Of a stretch of DNA of 64,000 nucleotides, positions 34,411 to 45,224 are shown piece after piece. Each line of letters starts with the position of its first letter. Position 1 is the first letter of the stretch. The translations under genes were made by a program, and so were the position numbers. The notes beneath the pieces are model-generated. The model made no database searches. It saw nothing but the letters and a program-made list of their open reading frames with translations, and was not told the DNA's origin. The stretch spans positions 219,583,473 to 219,647,472 of the forward strand of contig JARYHS010011408.1 of assembly GCA_031002005.1 (NCBI GenBank), written 5' to 3'. This DNA comes from Vandiemenella viatica. Taxonomy: Eukaryota; Arthropoda; Insecta; Orthoptera; Morabidae.

Positions 34411-34631
34411 ATTTTTTGTTTACTGCTGCGAGACTATAAATTAACTAAAGAAAGACGGCCACCAAATGTAATATTCAGATTCGATCCATGCTATGCTATG
34501 TGTAATGAAAGCTCATGACCAGAAGTGTAATGTGACAAAGTAATAACACGCGAATCTTTGCCGTTGTCGGGAAGATTGGCATTGAAATATTCCATTTCCT
34601 TTACATACTTTCTACGGTATTGAAATTTAAG

Positions 34632-34720
34632 GGGCCACATGGTGCAGCGGCAAGCTCTCTGCCTCAGAAACCCGTGGTAACTGGCTCGAGTCTCGCTACT
34701 GGCAAATTTTGTTTTTAATT
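34632..34720 (+). repeat. SINE family C head
   Basis: tRNA-like head: catggtgcagcggcaagc (A-box-like), ctgcctcagaaaccc, and ggctcgagtctcgc (B-box-like). An AT-rich stretch follows. An inverted partner lies at 35330-35416. Confidence 0.6.
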
Positions 34721-35032
34721 CATTTATTTATTCAAATACGTATACATGTAGACATATAATTCTTCGCAATCGGTTTCAACAATTATGTATATAATAAGTT
34801 ATTTAAATGCCTATTTTTTGTGCAAAAAGTGGCGGCGTCTCGTTTCGACCCTCCCGTCCCCTGGTGCGATAATGAACACCTGTCCTTCAACTGTGAGGGT
34901 CGAGTAACAATATTTGCATTTCATACATGCCGCAGAAAATATTTCTATTTTTGAAGTATTACTTTGTTTACGAACATCATCATCATCAATCGGAAGCGTT
35001 TTTTTTTTTCAGAACAAAAATCATTTAAAAAA

Positions 35033-35282
35033 CTTCCTTAGTCCACAACCCGAAGGTTGGTTCGATCCTACTGAATGAAGCATACTAAGCCATTGTATCA
35101 GAGGTCCGTCCTCCGGAACCTACAGTTTAACGTGAAATCCGAACCATGGGTTGACCTGGCGTAGCTCATATGATCAAACACAACCCATAAAGTTTCCTGG
35201 CACTGCCGGGATTCGAACCCGGGAGTGGAGCAGCGAACTTTTTGAAACCAAACGCCATAACTACTGAGCTACCAGGCCACAT
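35033..35282 (-). repeat. SINE family B, full length, minus strand
   Basis: The reverse complement starts with gcctggtagctcagtag (A-box), has a gggttcgaatcccgg B-box, the atcatatgagctacg and ggttcggatttcacg body, and an end block with ccttcgggttgtggac. It is one arm of an inverted SINE pair with 35435-35697. Confidence 0.85.
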
Positions 35283-35329
35283 AATTGCCTAACGTGATTG
35301 CCGAGAATTGTCTGTGAAGGTATTTAAAT

Positions 35330-35416
35330 AAATAAAAAAAGTTGCCTCCAGCGAAATCCGATCCTGCAAAGAGAGGTTCAGAAGTAACGAGCTTAATCGC
35401 TGCGCCACACGTCCTT
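35330..35416 (-). repeat. SINE family C head, minus strand
   Basis: The reverse complement reads gtgtggcgcagcgattaagc, then a B-box-like ggatcggatttcgc. It is related in layout to 34632-34720. Confidence 0.5.
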
Positions 35417-35434
35417 TTAAATCTCCGGAAAGTT

Positions 35435-35697
35435 TGAGCGTTCTGGTAGCTCAGTGGTTAAGGCGCTTGCTTTCCAAGCATTCATTACTCCGGTTCCGCG
35501 TTCGAATCCCGGCAGGCGCAGGAATTTTGAGTGTTGTGTTTGATCATATGAGCTATGACAGGACGCTCCGTGGTTCGGATTCCACGCTAAACTGTAGGTC
35601 CCAGAGGAAAGGAACTGGCCTTCCGACCTCTGACACAATGGCTTAGTATGCCTCCTTCGGGAGGATCCAACCAACCTTCGGGTTGTGGACTAGGTTA
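35435..35697 (+). repeat. SINE family B, full length
   Basis: The tRNA-like head ggtagctcagtggttaagg (A-box) and cgttcgaatcccgg (B-box) starts at about 35438. The anticodon-loop position reads tttccaa, so a tRNA-Gly(TCC) origin is possible but unproven. The body has tgatcatatgagctatg and ggttcggattccacg, and the end has ccttcgggttgtggacta. It is the best preserved family B copy here. Confidence 0.9.
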
Positions 35698-36117
35698 AGT
35701 TTCAATATAGAAAGTATCTGAACGGAATTGAATATTTCAATACCGATTTGCTCGACAACAGCGAAGAAGCGCGTGTTTCTGCTTTGTCACATTACACCTA
35801 TACCACGAGCTTCTATTACACGAAATATGACCCGAATCTTAATTTTACAACTTGCTGCCTCCACATGGGAGAGATTATTATACCATTATATAAGTGTTAC
35901 ATCAGCTCCTGAAATAAAAAGATTAGTAACAAGGTAGGGAAAAATTTTCGTTATGATTCATTTCGTCTTCAGTAGTGAGTAACTGTTGATCTTAGCAGAT
36001 GTATGACGTAACGATAGCTTATTTAGATGCTTATATCTTTTTCACAAATTATGCACATATTTCGTTTTAAAAAATATTGTTAAAAATCGTCAAAGTATTA
36101 TCATCAATTTATTTTTA

Positions 36118-36340
36118 GTGTTGAGCGGTCTGCTGACTGGTATTCGAAGTCGCCAGCTGCAGTTCCTGACTCGGCGGGGATTTTCATTGGCCCTTAAGCC
36201 GTCCCGTCACTGCGTAATGTGAAATACGCCAGAACGCTTCTGTGGTTCGGATTCCACGTTAAGCTGTACGTCGCCTATACCTGGTACGATACCGGGGTAG
36301 GCTAAGAGGCTACGATAGGTAAACCCCGTCATTACGATTA
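36118..36340 (+). repeat. SINE family B relative
   Basis: Shares ggttcggattccacgttaa with family B, but its head (ctgctgactggtattcgaag) and its end (taggctaagaggctacgatagg) differ. It may be a subfamily or a chimera. Confidence 0.55.
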
Positions 36341-36392
36341 CCCGCGTTTACATTTTTTTTTATTTTTTTTTTAAATTTTTTGTGGTCCTTAA

Positions 36393-36650
36393 ATGGCCAA
36401 AATCGAGGAAATAAAGAAACAAGTGCAAAAGTTTGATCAAGTTTTTTTGTGGTCTTTTTATTTGGCAGAGATTGCAAGACAAGGAACATATTGTGGTGAA
36501 GAACTGTTCAACTTACGTGAGAGTACACGCAGAACGCCGTTATATAGTTACAACGCCCAAATTTCCCAAATTTCGTTTGAAATGATTGTATCGTCCCTTC
36601 ACTTCAATGCATTACCAGGATCATAACGGCAACCATTTACTATTCATCGA
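36393..36650 (+). pseudogene. Possible piggyBac-like transposase scrap
   Basis: The 77-codon frame contains SFEMIVSSLHFNALPGS, resembling the piggyBac block 'M...RF..I...LHF.D'. The rest is not clearly recognisable. A TTAA-flanked candidate element follows directly (36668-37426), which makes the guess a little more attractive but does not prove it. Confidence 0.3.
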
Positions 36651-36667
36651 CTCTTTTAAATGGTATC

Positions 36668-37426
36668 ACTTCAGGGGATACGGAATCGGATTTTCGGTGG
36701 AAAAAAAAAAAGATTTTCGTTTTACTGGCTTATTATATTCCGTCAAGTTTCTTCTTTAATGTGACGTATCATACATGACTCTACTGGAATTATAACTATT
36801 TTATATTTATATATTTGTGAGATCGGGTATTGCGCTTTTGTTATATACTTCGTTCATGGCAGACCATAAACTTTTTGGCAGTACATTCATGTGACATGAA
36901 TTCAAATATCCTGCTTTCCAGCGATTCTTTATACACTATTTGTCCGAAAATGTTTGTGTCTGGTTTAATGATGTTAATCTTTGACTTTTTTAATTTGAAT
37001 TGTGAAAGCTGCGAAGGGAGTATTAACTACGGATCAGGAATGTTTTAATCTTCTTTCTCCGTTTCCCGTAAATTTGCTTTTTACTTCTTCTAGGAACATT
37101 ATCTCAGTTACTGGTGAACCTAGAAGTCTAAAATTTTTATGACATAGTCACATGGGTTTCTTTTCATGCTGAAACAATGGTTTTAATTACTTGATTTACA
37201 AAATATTTAGAGGTTGTAATCTAGTGAAAAGTGATGGAAAAAAATTACTTTAAGGTAAATATAAAATTTCTGAGAAAAAATTGTTGTTTCGGTATTTTTA
37301 CAACATATAAATGCACATACAGCAAAAATTTTATTTCTCTTGCTCCAGCAGTTTGAGAGAAAATGTTCCCTATAGTAGGCATAATTTAACATTGCGGGGA
37401 TAGGCCATTCCGTATCCCCTTAAGAA
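36668..37426. mobile_element. Candidate TTAA-flanked element with short TIRs
   Basis: Short inverted repeats: ggggatacggaat at about 36674-36686 and its reverse complement attccgtatcccc at about 37410-37422. The right flank is ttaa; the left flank is ttca, one base off. Short TIRs with a TTAA duplication is the piggyBac pattern. The AT-rich interior has no transposase. Confidence 0.45.
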
Positions 37427-37800
37427 CGGGCGTTGGTTATTTCGTGGTTTAGAAGAGGGAGCAGTAGGTCCAACTATGAATGGTGTTGCGTGCAGTAGTT
37501 ATTACCGCTAAAGATGACAGATGATATTACCTCCATTGGGACTAAGCCAGCCCTCCTAGAAATTAATTTCAGCCGTCGCTGTACCATACAGGTGCGTGGC
37601 CACACAACGCTGTGAAAGGGAGAACCCTCTCGCACGCCGGAGAAACTCTGATTTGTGTTCCCTACGGTATTCACGACACTGCTCGCTCCTTTGTTGGTGT
37701 CTTGGGAAGGGCCAGATAAAACTCGTTGGCCGTCGGATACAACGCCGACCACAACATGCGGACTCCAAAAGCAGATGGGGATTTAATGCCCGAGAACGCC
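37427..37800. other. GC-balanced unassigned interval
   Basis: Overlapping frames of 92-112 codons on both strands, with a cgccgg-type CpG content higher than the flanks. No motif recognised. Confidence 0.35.
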
Positions 37801-37804
37801 GGAC

Positions 37805-38460
37805 ACCGCAGAGTCTACATCTACATATATACACCGCAATTCACAAATATTGTAGGTGGCAGAGGGTGCTAAGCACCAATCCTAATTCTGTGCATTCCAA
37901 TCCGGAATATCACGAGGGAAGAAAGAATACATAAAAGCATCAGTACGACATCTTATTTCTCTAACCTTATCCCTCCTGTAATTGTGGCCTAAATAAACTG
38001 GCGGAAGAAGTATTCTACAGCACTCGTAAACCAAAGAATTTCGGATATTCTACAATAAATTTAAACGAAAATGACGTCTTCTGTCTGCCAAACAATCCTA
38101 GCCCAACCTACGTATCAATTCTTCGACGCTTTTTCGTAAGGGCTGTAGCAAGCAGTCACGAATCGAGCGCCTCTCATCTGCACTTTCTCTAACACGTCAA
38201 TCAATCCTTTGCGATACGGATCCCAAACTCCACTACAGTAATTCAAATGAGGACGCACTAGAGTTTTATACGCTATTTCCTTTGTATGAGCATTACAAAT
38301 CCTCAAAATCTGACTTATGAATCGTAATCTAGAATTAGCTTTTCACCTACGATAGAAGTTATGTGCAAGTCCCATTTCATGTTACTTAGTATTATTACGC
38401 CCAGATACTTCAGGGAATCAACCGTCTCAACAACTGAATTGTTTACTTTTTACTAGTGAA
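37805..38460 (-). mobile_element. LINE family 3, C-terminus and 3' end
   Basis: On the minus strand, ICNAHTKEIAYKTLVRPHLN leads into YCSGVWDPYRKGLIDVLEKV and QMRGARFVTACYS, the post-RT region of Jockey-like LINEs. The 3' end lies at about 37805-37870 with the tgcggtgtatatatgtagat type tail shared with 15285-15545. Frames are broken beyond the 63-codon piece. Confidence 0.8.
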
Positions 38461-38869
38461 CAAACGGATTCTTAGAATAGAGGTAAGGGCTGGTTTTGCC
38501 TTCGGAGGATCGCTTACCAGTATTTGATTCGGACACGCTGCAGGGATATTTTTGATTATTGTGTTCGTCTTGTAACGTCCGTAATGTGTTGACACTGTAA
38601 ATAATTAATATAAACAGAAAGATACAAATAATATCAAAGTGTGAGTCGCTGTTGAATCTGGTTGTAGAAAGTCAAAGTTTAGTAAATGAAGAAGGGTTAA
38701 ATGGAAACGTGCTTTAGTAGAACATGTACAGTCTCTTTAGCAATTTTTTTAATAAATGGCTTGGAAACACTAGTCTGAAAATTATGTGGTTTCTGACATT
38801 GTGTCATTATGACCACAATGTTGTTCAGAAAACATGAAGCAAGCATTACAATAGTAAAAATGATTTTAA
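38461..38869. other. AT-rich interval
   Basis: No motif or repeat recognised. Confidence 0.35.
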
Positions 38870-39222
38870 ATGGCTGTGAAAATTCTAGCCGGGTTCGAAC
38901 GCAAGGAACTTTACGTGTCAAAGCAGGTGCTTAAACTGCGGATTGCTGATCATAAGGAAATTACAAGAAGATGTAGTAGAAAATTTGGATTAGGGATAAG
39001 AAATAAGAGGAATAAAAGACTAATTACCTTATGTAAGGAAAATTCACTAGTGGTGAGCAACACCCTATTTGAAAATCACAAAAGGAGGCGTTATACATAG
39101 ATCTGTAATTTGAATGGAGAATTGGACTACGTCTTTCTACAAAAATGGCTTAGGAATGCTAAGGAGCGGACATAAACTCAGATCAAAACATCGTAGCAGG
39201 AGAAGTAAAGTTGAGAAAGCAA

Positions 39223-39320
39223 AAGGGTCCCATACACACAGCAACTTGTTGGCCAACCATGTCTCTCAAGTTTGTTGGCTAACACAAAAACAAGTTGGCC
39301 AACACTGTTGCCCGACATCA
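39223..39320 (+). repeat. Left end of the Harbinger element with repeated motif
   Basis: After the TIR, the motif ttgttggccaac / ttgttggctaac / agttggccaac appears three times within about 75 bp. The right end has matching gttggcaaac-type motifs. These may be transposase or Myb/MADF binding sites. Confidence 0.65.
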
Positions 39321-39419
39321 GAAGAGAAAGAACAAGCATACAGAGAACAAGGTGTTTACTTATACCAGTAAATAAAAGAAATAAAGGAAATAAAAGAAAT
39401 AGCTTTATGTACAATTATC

Positions 39420-40980
39420 ATTACTGCCTGCGCGGAAAATGAGAGCGAAAAGAGAAAAAGAAAAATTAGGGTAAAAAAGTGGCTTCAAGATCGTCCCAAA
39501 TTTCCACACACAAATTTGCTGTCGGAGCTCAAAGTAATTGCACCGAAAGATTTCAATACTATTTCTGAAGAGCTTCTAAAAAAGATTTCGCCTGCAATTA
39601 AGAAAGAAGACACCAGAATGAGGGATGAAATATCGGTGAATGAACGTCTCTCCACTATATTGATATTTCTAGCTGCAGGTCAGTCCTTTGAAGATTTGAA
39701 GTTCCTGGCAGCTACTGCACCTCAAACAATTGTGAAAATTGCTATAGAAACCTCCGAAGCAATCATTTGTGCGCTGATGAGAAAAATAATTATGAAGGTA
39801 AAAATATTTCTGAATGATCTTTATGGTTCCATGAAGAAATGTGCAAGGTCTTGAAATAATTACCGAGCGTGGTGGGTGAACGGTTAACTTTCTGCCCTCG
39901 CATTCGGGAGGACGCGGGTCCGAATTCCCGTCCACGCATCCAGATTTGGGTTTTCCATGGTTTCCCAAAATCACTCCAGGCGAATGCCGGGATGCTTCCT
40001 TCAAAAATACCATGACCGAGTTACTTCCTGTTCCTTGTCCCCAGTCCCACAGTCCCATCCCGCCTCTAATGACCTTAGCCGTCTAATTTATTCGCAATCT
40101 TTTTTTCTCTCTCTTTTTATATTTACCCTAAAGTCAAGAAGAGGAAAGGAGATCTCTAATACTTTTGAAAAGAAGTGGAACTTTCCGCGTTGCATTGGGG
40201 CTATTGATGGGAAACATATTCACGTACGAAAACCAACAGCCTCACCATTATATTTTTTTAACTAAAAGAAAACATACAACATTGTTCTGCTTGCAATAAC
40301 AAATGCCAATTATGAATTTATAATGGTAGAGGTTGGAGCAAATGGAAGAGTATCAGATGGTGGAGTTTTATCAAACAGCAAATTTTATTCCAAGTATGAA
40401 GAAGGTCGTATCTGTTTACCTGATCCATAGCAACTATCTCCTGGAAACAATGGCGAAATGCCTCTTGTGTTCATATGCGACGAAGCTTTTGATCTTTCAG
40501 AACATTTCATGAAGCCCTTCAGTGATTCAGTAAATAAGGAGCAAGAAATTTTTAATTACAGACTATCCCGTGCGAGACGCGTTATAGAAAATAGTTTTGG
40601 AATATTAGCCAGTAGATTTCGCATTTTCCTAACGACTATAAATTTAGCACCAGAAAAAGTTAGCAAAATTGTTCTAACATGTTGCTATTTGCATAATTTT
40701 CTTATTCAAAGAAACAAATCAGCATATCTTGCTGGAAGTACCGATGTAGAAAACTTAAGGATGAGGCAGATTCAGGATAGTCCATGCAGAGGAGAATGAG
40801 GACAATTATTACCACTGGAACCACTCGAAGCAGAAATCCGCAAAACAATGCTAAAAAAGAAGAAGTCATTTTTTTAATTACTTCAACGCTACTGGGGCAG
40901 TTCCTTGGCAATAGAAAATGGTAGGCAACGCAGAACCTTCACTGAATAATGAAGAACAAAGCAATTTCTGAAACAAATAA
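39420..40980 (+). pseudogene. PIF/Harbinger transposase (DDE_Tnp_4 type)
   Basis: The N-terminal part (39430-39797) reads KKWLQDRPKFPHTNLLSELK, then RMRDEISVNERLSTILIFLA and SFEDLKF: the 'W...R...G.Y..L..EL.......MR..IS..ERL...L.FLATG.SF.DL' zone, with a small gap before ELLKKI. After a predicted intron (GT at 39798, AG at 40132-40133) it resumes with FEKKWNFPRCIGAIDGKHI. The catalytic triad is present: D codon 40206-40208 (AIDGKH), D codon 40356-40358 (VSDGG), E codon 40586-40588 (RRVIENSFG). Two in-frame stops (about 40261 and 40428) break it. The C-terminal CCYLHNFL block lies at about 40680. Confidence 0.85.
39862..40090 (+). repeat. SINE family A inside the Harbinger transposase
   Basis: Head cgagcgtggtgggtgaacgg, a B-box weakened to gggtccgaattcccg, and core ttttccatggtttcccaaaa with ggcgaatgccgggatgc. 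The 3' block is cut at ccttagccgtc, with no poly(A). It lies between the predicted splice donor 39798 and acceptor 40133. Confidence 0.88.
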
Positions 40981-41210
40981 TTAATGTAATTTATTAATAA
41001 TTAATGTAACATTTTACACATCTCACCTTGACAATTAATGTAATTTATATTGTAGCAAAAATAAATAAATTAATATTAATGTGTAATTACTAAACTTTGT
41101 ACATTGCTAATAAAGATTAATTAATAATTATTGGTATTGCTGATTTTAAAATAACTGAGAAACATTTGAATAATCGTTGTTATTTGCATTTCTGTTGGCG
41201 TGTGCAGGTG

Positions 41211-42621
41211 TCATAAATACCACATTGTTCGGTCTCGATGGTGAAGGGGAATATTGTACAGAAATTTCAGAGGAATTTGATGGGGATCTGATGGATTTGA
41301 GGTGCGATTACCTATGGGACAGATTACACTATTTAGGCTCAGCTGATTAAGTCCTAAAATAAATATTTCGTCTATAGCTCTCTTTGAATAAAGTGTTTAT
41401 TCCTCGCTCAGCGTTCTGTATGAGACGGCCCAAGACTCTGCGTATGTTGCTGCTACATCTTTCTCCTTCCGGCTCTTTCCTTTAATTTCTTCCAAATGTT
41501 TAACTGCTCTCTTTAGGTAATCTTCCTTCCCAACTTTGCTGCTTCTCTTTCTCTTAATGACTTCCAAGGACTCCTACCAAACATAGTAAATATTTAATCA
41601 AGCTTTTTTAACAGAGATGGGCAGTATTTTAAATACAGTTAGACCTTCGATTATCTTAAATATATGAGACCCACAAGTCCAATTTATATATAAATATAGG
41701 CCTACATGAAACGCACACAAAATTTTCATGAAAAAGCTCGGCATTAACACATTTTCTAACAAAGAAATGAATTACGTTTTAATAACAATTGGAAAACGTT
41801 TAGAAATAATTGACTTGAAAATTTCGTGTAGTAGAATGGAATATAAAACTGGTATAAATTTTAAGAAATAATAACAGGAAAAATCGGGTAAGAAGGGAGC
41901 CAAAAATTGAAGAACTGAGTGAAAACTGGAGGAAACCTGATTTCCTAGTATACTTTCAACTTATTCACTTTTTTTAAGTTTTTAGAAATTTTAAATTATA
42001 ATCAACATTCTAACAGTAATACATATTATTTATCGAATTTGCAATAAAAATTATTAAAAATACCTATCAAATTATTATTTTTTTTCTTTTCTAGGTTGAT
42101 TTCGGTTAACGGATGGTAGGTTTACCGATGATCTACTTTACATATTTAAGATATTTTTGTAATTAGTGATATTTCACCGAAATCTGCTTAATTACAAAGC
42201 TATAAATTAAGCTTGAAATCACCTCAGAGTCGTCATTGTCGTCTTCATCGTCGTCTGCACTGTCAAAGGACGATATTCCCGGTAACTGTGTTTCCAGGTC
42301 CGTAAAAAATCTAACTTATCAAAGTACCACAGCGAAGGCTCATATATATCTTCATCTCCTGCTCCAGATCTTTCACTTTTTAGTTTTTTCTTGAGTTCCC
42401 GATAGCTTGTTCGCAAATTTGCTATACATTCCTTCATGCTTTCAAGTGTGACATCACGTTTCACTTCTTTGAAATCAATCAGCAATTCTTCCCAGCCCTT
42501 GTTTCTTGAATTTTTATTTTTATACAAATCAGATTTCACTTTCCACAGTTGTGGTCGACTGCGAAAATTTTTGATGACGGTGTTCCATGTGTGGTGGGAG
42601 AGGGAATACTTTGCCTACTGA
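41211..42621 (-). pseudogene. MADF-domain protein of the Harbinger element
   Basis: Exon 1 (about 42621-42207) reads FRSRPQLWKVKSDLYKNKNS, then GWEELLIDFKEVK and LRTSYRELKKKLKSERSGAG, then SLWYFDKLDFL: the MADF (SANT-like) order 'P.LW...S..Y.....R...W..I........V...I..LR..Y..E..K......G......W.Y...L.FL'. An acidic stretch and a possible GT donor follow, with a candidate AG acceptor at about 41587. Exon 2 (41586-41211) reads GKEDYLKRAVKHLEEIKGKS, then YSKRAIDEIFILGLNQLS, a BESS-like tail, and ends at 41211. There is one frameshift near 42265 and one stop near 41394. In autonomous Harbinger elements this partner binds DNA and helps import the transposase. Confidence 0.75.
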
Positions 42622-43149
42622 AATTATTAATGAATTGGTAGACAGTCTACTGCAAGTTTATTGCCGTAGATGTTTGAGATAAATGGCAATCAATCGCTGA
42701 AAGCCACAGTCCACCCCGTTGTCGGTTTGCAGAAAAGCACTTAGCGATCAGGCGACGAGCGAGTAGCTGGCCGGGTCGGCAAGTCGATGCCCGAGGCGCG
42801 TACGATCGGCTCCGGTCTCCAAGTGACCACTCCTTGCTACATTACTTAAAACGAAGGCTCGGTTGACCTGCTTATCGCGGCGGCAATAACCTGTCAGACA
42901 TCGCACCCACTATCGAGCGAATTGCACATTCCTGAAGTGGTGATTCCCGCGCGGCCCCGTAAGTGGCGAAATCGCCTCTGTCATCAGGTCAACGGCTGGG
43001 CTGGCGACTTTTGTCGCTCGAACAAATTCCTGTACTTTAGTAATAGTTACTATAATTCATTACGTCTCTGACACATGCATCGTTGATCTGAATAGTAGCC
43101 ATCACAGTACCACTATTATCAGAGATCACTAACACTGTCTCGATGAGAA

Positions 43150-43360
43150 TTCGGAGCAGACTGGTGTTGGCAACCAGTTGGACAACTTGCCCACACACAC
43201 TACAACACGTTGACACAACAATGTGCCCCGCCCACAAATATTACAAGAGTTTGAAAACCGCCAACTTGTGATTTGGTTTGCCAACCTACCTACACACACA
43301 CCAACTTCAGCTACAACACAACCAAGTTGGCAAACAAATTGTTGTGCGTATGCGGCCCTT
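43150..43360 (-). repeat. Right end of the Harbinger element
   Basis: Inverted counterpart of 39223-39320, with several ccaacttg / gttggcaaac motifs in both orientations and the terminal tgcgtatgcggccc. Confidence 0.75.
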
Positions 43361-43399
43361 TATGATATAACTTTTGAAAGTAAAAGAAAGAAGAACAAC

Positions 43400-45195
43400 A
43401 GAAGAAAAAGTGGCTGGAACTTTAATCATAGAAACACATAAGATGTTGATTAGATGGCAAGATAGATATAGCATGTTTATATAAGGGGGTCAAATATCAA
43501 GTGAAATTGAAGAGGATGAAAATGGTTTTGACATCTTGGAAACAGAAGTAGAAAAGCCGCTAAAGGAGATGAAAAATCTGAAGGCATGTGGAATCGATAA
43601 TTTGCTAGTAAATGTGTTGAAGAGTTTAGGAAACAGAAGAAGGAGGGAGACAGTCAACCTTTTTACTTAATGAGATATATAACAGAGAAAAATGGCTGGA
43701 TAACTTTCTCGCAACGGTAGTGATACCCGTTCAGAGAAAAAGGAATACAAATAAATGTGAAGAGCACAGGACTATCAATTTAATTTCGTAAGCTGCTGTT
43801 TTTGAGAGTGCTGAAGAGAAGGCTATATATATGGATTGCAGAGGAACAGTTTTGATTTAGGAAAGGAACGAGAGATGCTACATGCCTGTTAAGATGTATA
43901 GGGAAAAGTTATATCGAGAAAAAAAAATAATTATGCCGTCCTTGTTGATTTGGAAAAGCTTTTGACAGGGTGCAATGAAGAAAGCTAATGGATTCCTTAA
44001 AGAGGAAAGGAGAAGATTTGAGGGAAGGAAGGCTAGTACAGAATCAATCTATGTTTATAACAGAAAGTAAAAATAAAGATTGGAAACGAGGTACCAGGAA
44101 AAGTAGCATTGGGAGGGGCATTAAGCAAGGTTGTGACCTTTTTCCATTATAGTCCTGTTATGATTGGGAAATTTTTATATGGAAAAAAGGTTGAGCGTAT
44201 TGCTGGTAAGAGAATTAAATGTCTAAAATTTGTTGCTGATATGGTCTTGATAGCAGAGTGACGAGTATGGAATGAAAAACAATACAGCATAAACAAAGAG
44301 CATGGTTACTGGTAAATGAAGGAAACTGAAAAATATTAAGATACGACAAGCTAATATCAGCCAAGTAAGAGCTTTCAAATATCTTTATAGTACAATCAGT
44401 GAGGTGAAAAGTCGTACCGCTGTAGGGAAGGAAGCGTTTAACAGGAAAAAGCGATTATTACCTGAGAAAGTAGATAATGCTCTTAGGAAAAGATTTGGCA
44501 AATGTTTTGACGGAATGGCACATTATATGGAACACTGAGACGAGAAGATGAAAACCGGATAGAAGCGTTAGGGGATGTGGATGCGGAGATGAATGGAGAG
44601 GATAAGCTGGATGGAAAAAGTGATTGATGTTGAAGGATTGGAAAGGTTTCGTGAAAGGAGGAAAATAATCCAACTCATAACAGAAAAAAAGAAGAACTAT
44701 ATGATACACCTTATAAGATGAGAGTGCCTCTTAAGAGACGCCTTGGAACGACTAATTTGTGGGAGGAGAGTAAGAGGAAGTAGGGGTACTAGATCAAAGA
44801 TAATATCAAAGAAAAAGGCAACTTCCTGGACATTAAGAGGAGGAAAGAAGACAGGAAAGCATGGAGAGCAATCATGTCAAAATTTTCTTTAGGGCAGAAC
44901 GCTTAGAATGGTAATGATCGTAAGGAGAATTACAAAACCATGCTTAGAAATGGCGAGAAACCGGGAATCAGAAAGAAATTTAATAAAGGTATATAAAAGA
45001 CCAAAGAGAAAAATTTAAATTAGAAATGAAGAAATCAGAGAAAATATAATTATAAAATGATAAGAAGAAAAGAGATTGGAGTAGGTAGGCCATGTGATTA
45101 ATATGGGGGAGGTATACTGTCGAAGATAAAAAACTTGAGAAAGCCTACTGGGACAAAACATTTGCACCAGATACAGGAAGACAGGAGACCAACGC
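43400..45195 (+). pseudogene. Reverse transcriptase and tail of LINE family 4
   Basis: Blocks in order: VEKPLKEMKNLKACGIDNLL (about 43550), REKWLDNFLATVVIPVQRKR (about 43690), CEEHRTINLIS, FRKGTRDATCLLRCIGKSYI (about 43860), YAVLVDLEKAFDRVQ (the catalytic D...AFD box, about 43935), and, after shifts, RIKCLKFVADMVLIAE near 44215. The YADD-type catalytic box reads VADM, so the second aspartate is lost. The tail near 45060-45190 (EIGVGRPCD, QEDRRPTPKE) matches the C-terminal 'GH..R' zone. Stops are frequent. Confidence 0.75.
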
Positions 45196-45224
45196 CAAAG
45201 GAGTAGTAATTGTTAGGTCACCAA

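Larger units (their letters stand above)
39223..43360. mobile_element. PIF/Harbinger DNA transposon, two-gene, 4.1 kb
   Basis: The ends are inverted: left gggtcccatacacacagcaa, right (inverted) gggccgcatacgcacaacaa, both then reaching ttgtt.gccaac. Between them are a DDE_Tnp_4-type transposase (plus strand) and a MADF-domain gene (minus strand), converging, which is the typical two-protein layout of this superfamily. The usual 3-bp duplication is not clean. The SINE at 39862-40090 lies inside it. Both genes carry a few stops or shifts, so it is inactive but fairly young. Confidence 0.85.
38870..45195 (+). mobile_element. LINE family 4, split by a Harbinger element
   Basis: The left part (38870-39222) reads FGLGIRNKRNKRLITLCKEN, then LVVSNTLFENHKRRRYT: the C-terminal part of an AP endonuclease-like domain ('NERG..L..FC..N.LV..NT.F.H...R.YTW'). 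The right part (43361-45195) continues with RT and C-terminal blocks on the same strand. The 4.1 kb between them is a PIF/Harbinger element. Frames are heavily broken on both sides. Confidence 0.75.

Noticed and set aside
34153..34518. 121-codon frame as a host gene
   Set aside because: It lies across a tandem duplication and the sister unit does not preserve the frame.
35435..35520. Possible tRNA-Gly gene
   Set aside because: The head is tRNA-like, but the acceptor stem is mismatched, the variable region is too long, and it leads into the family B body.
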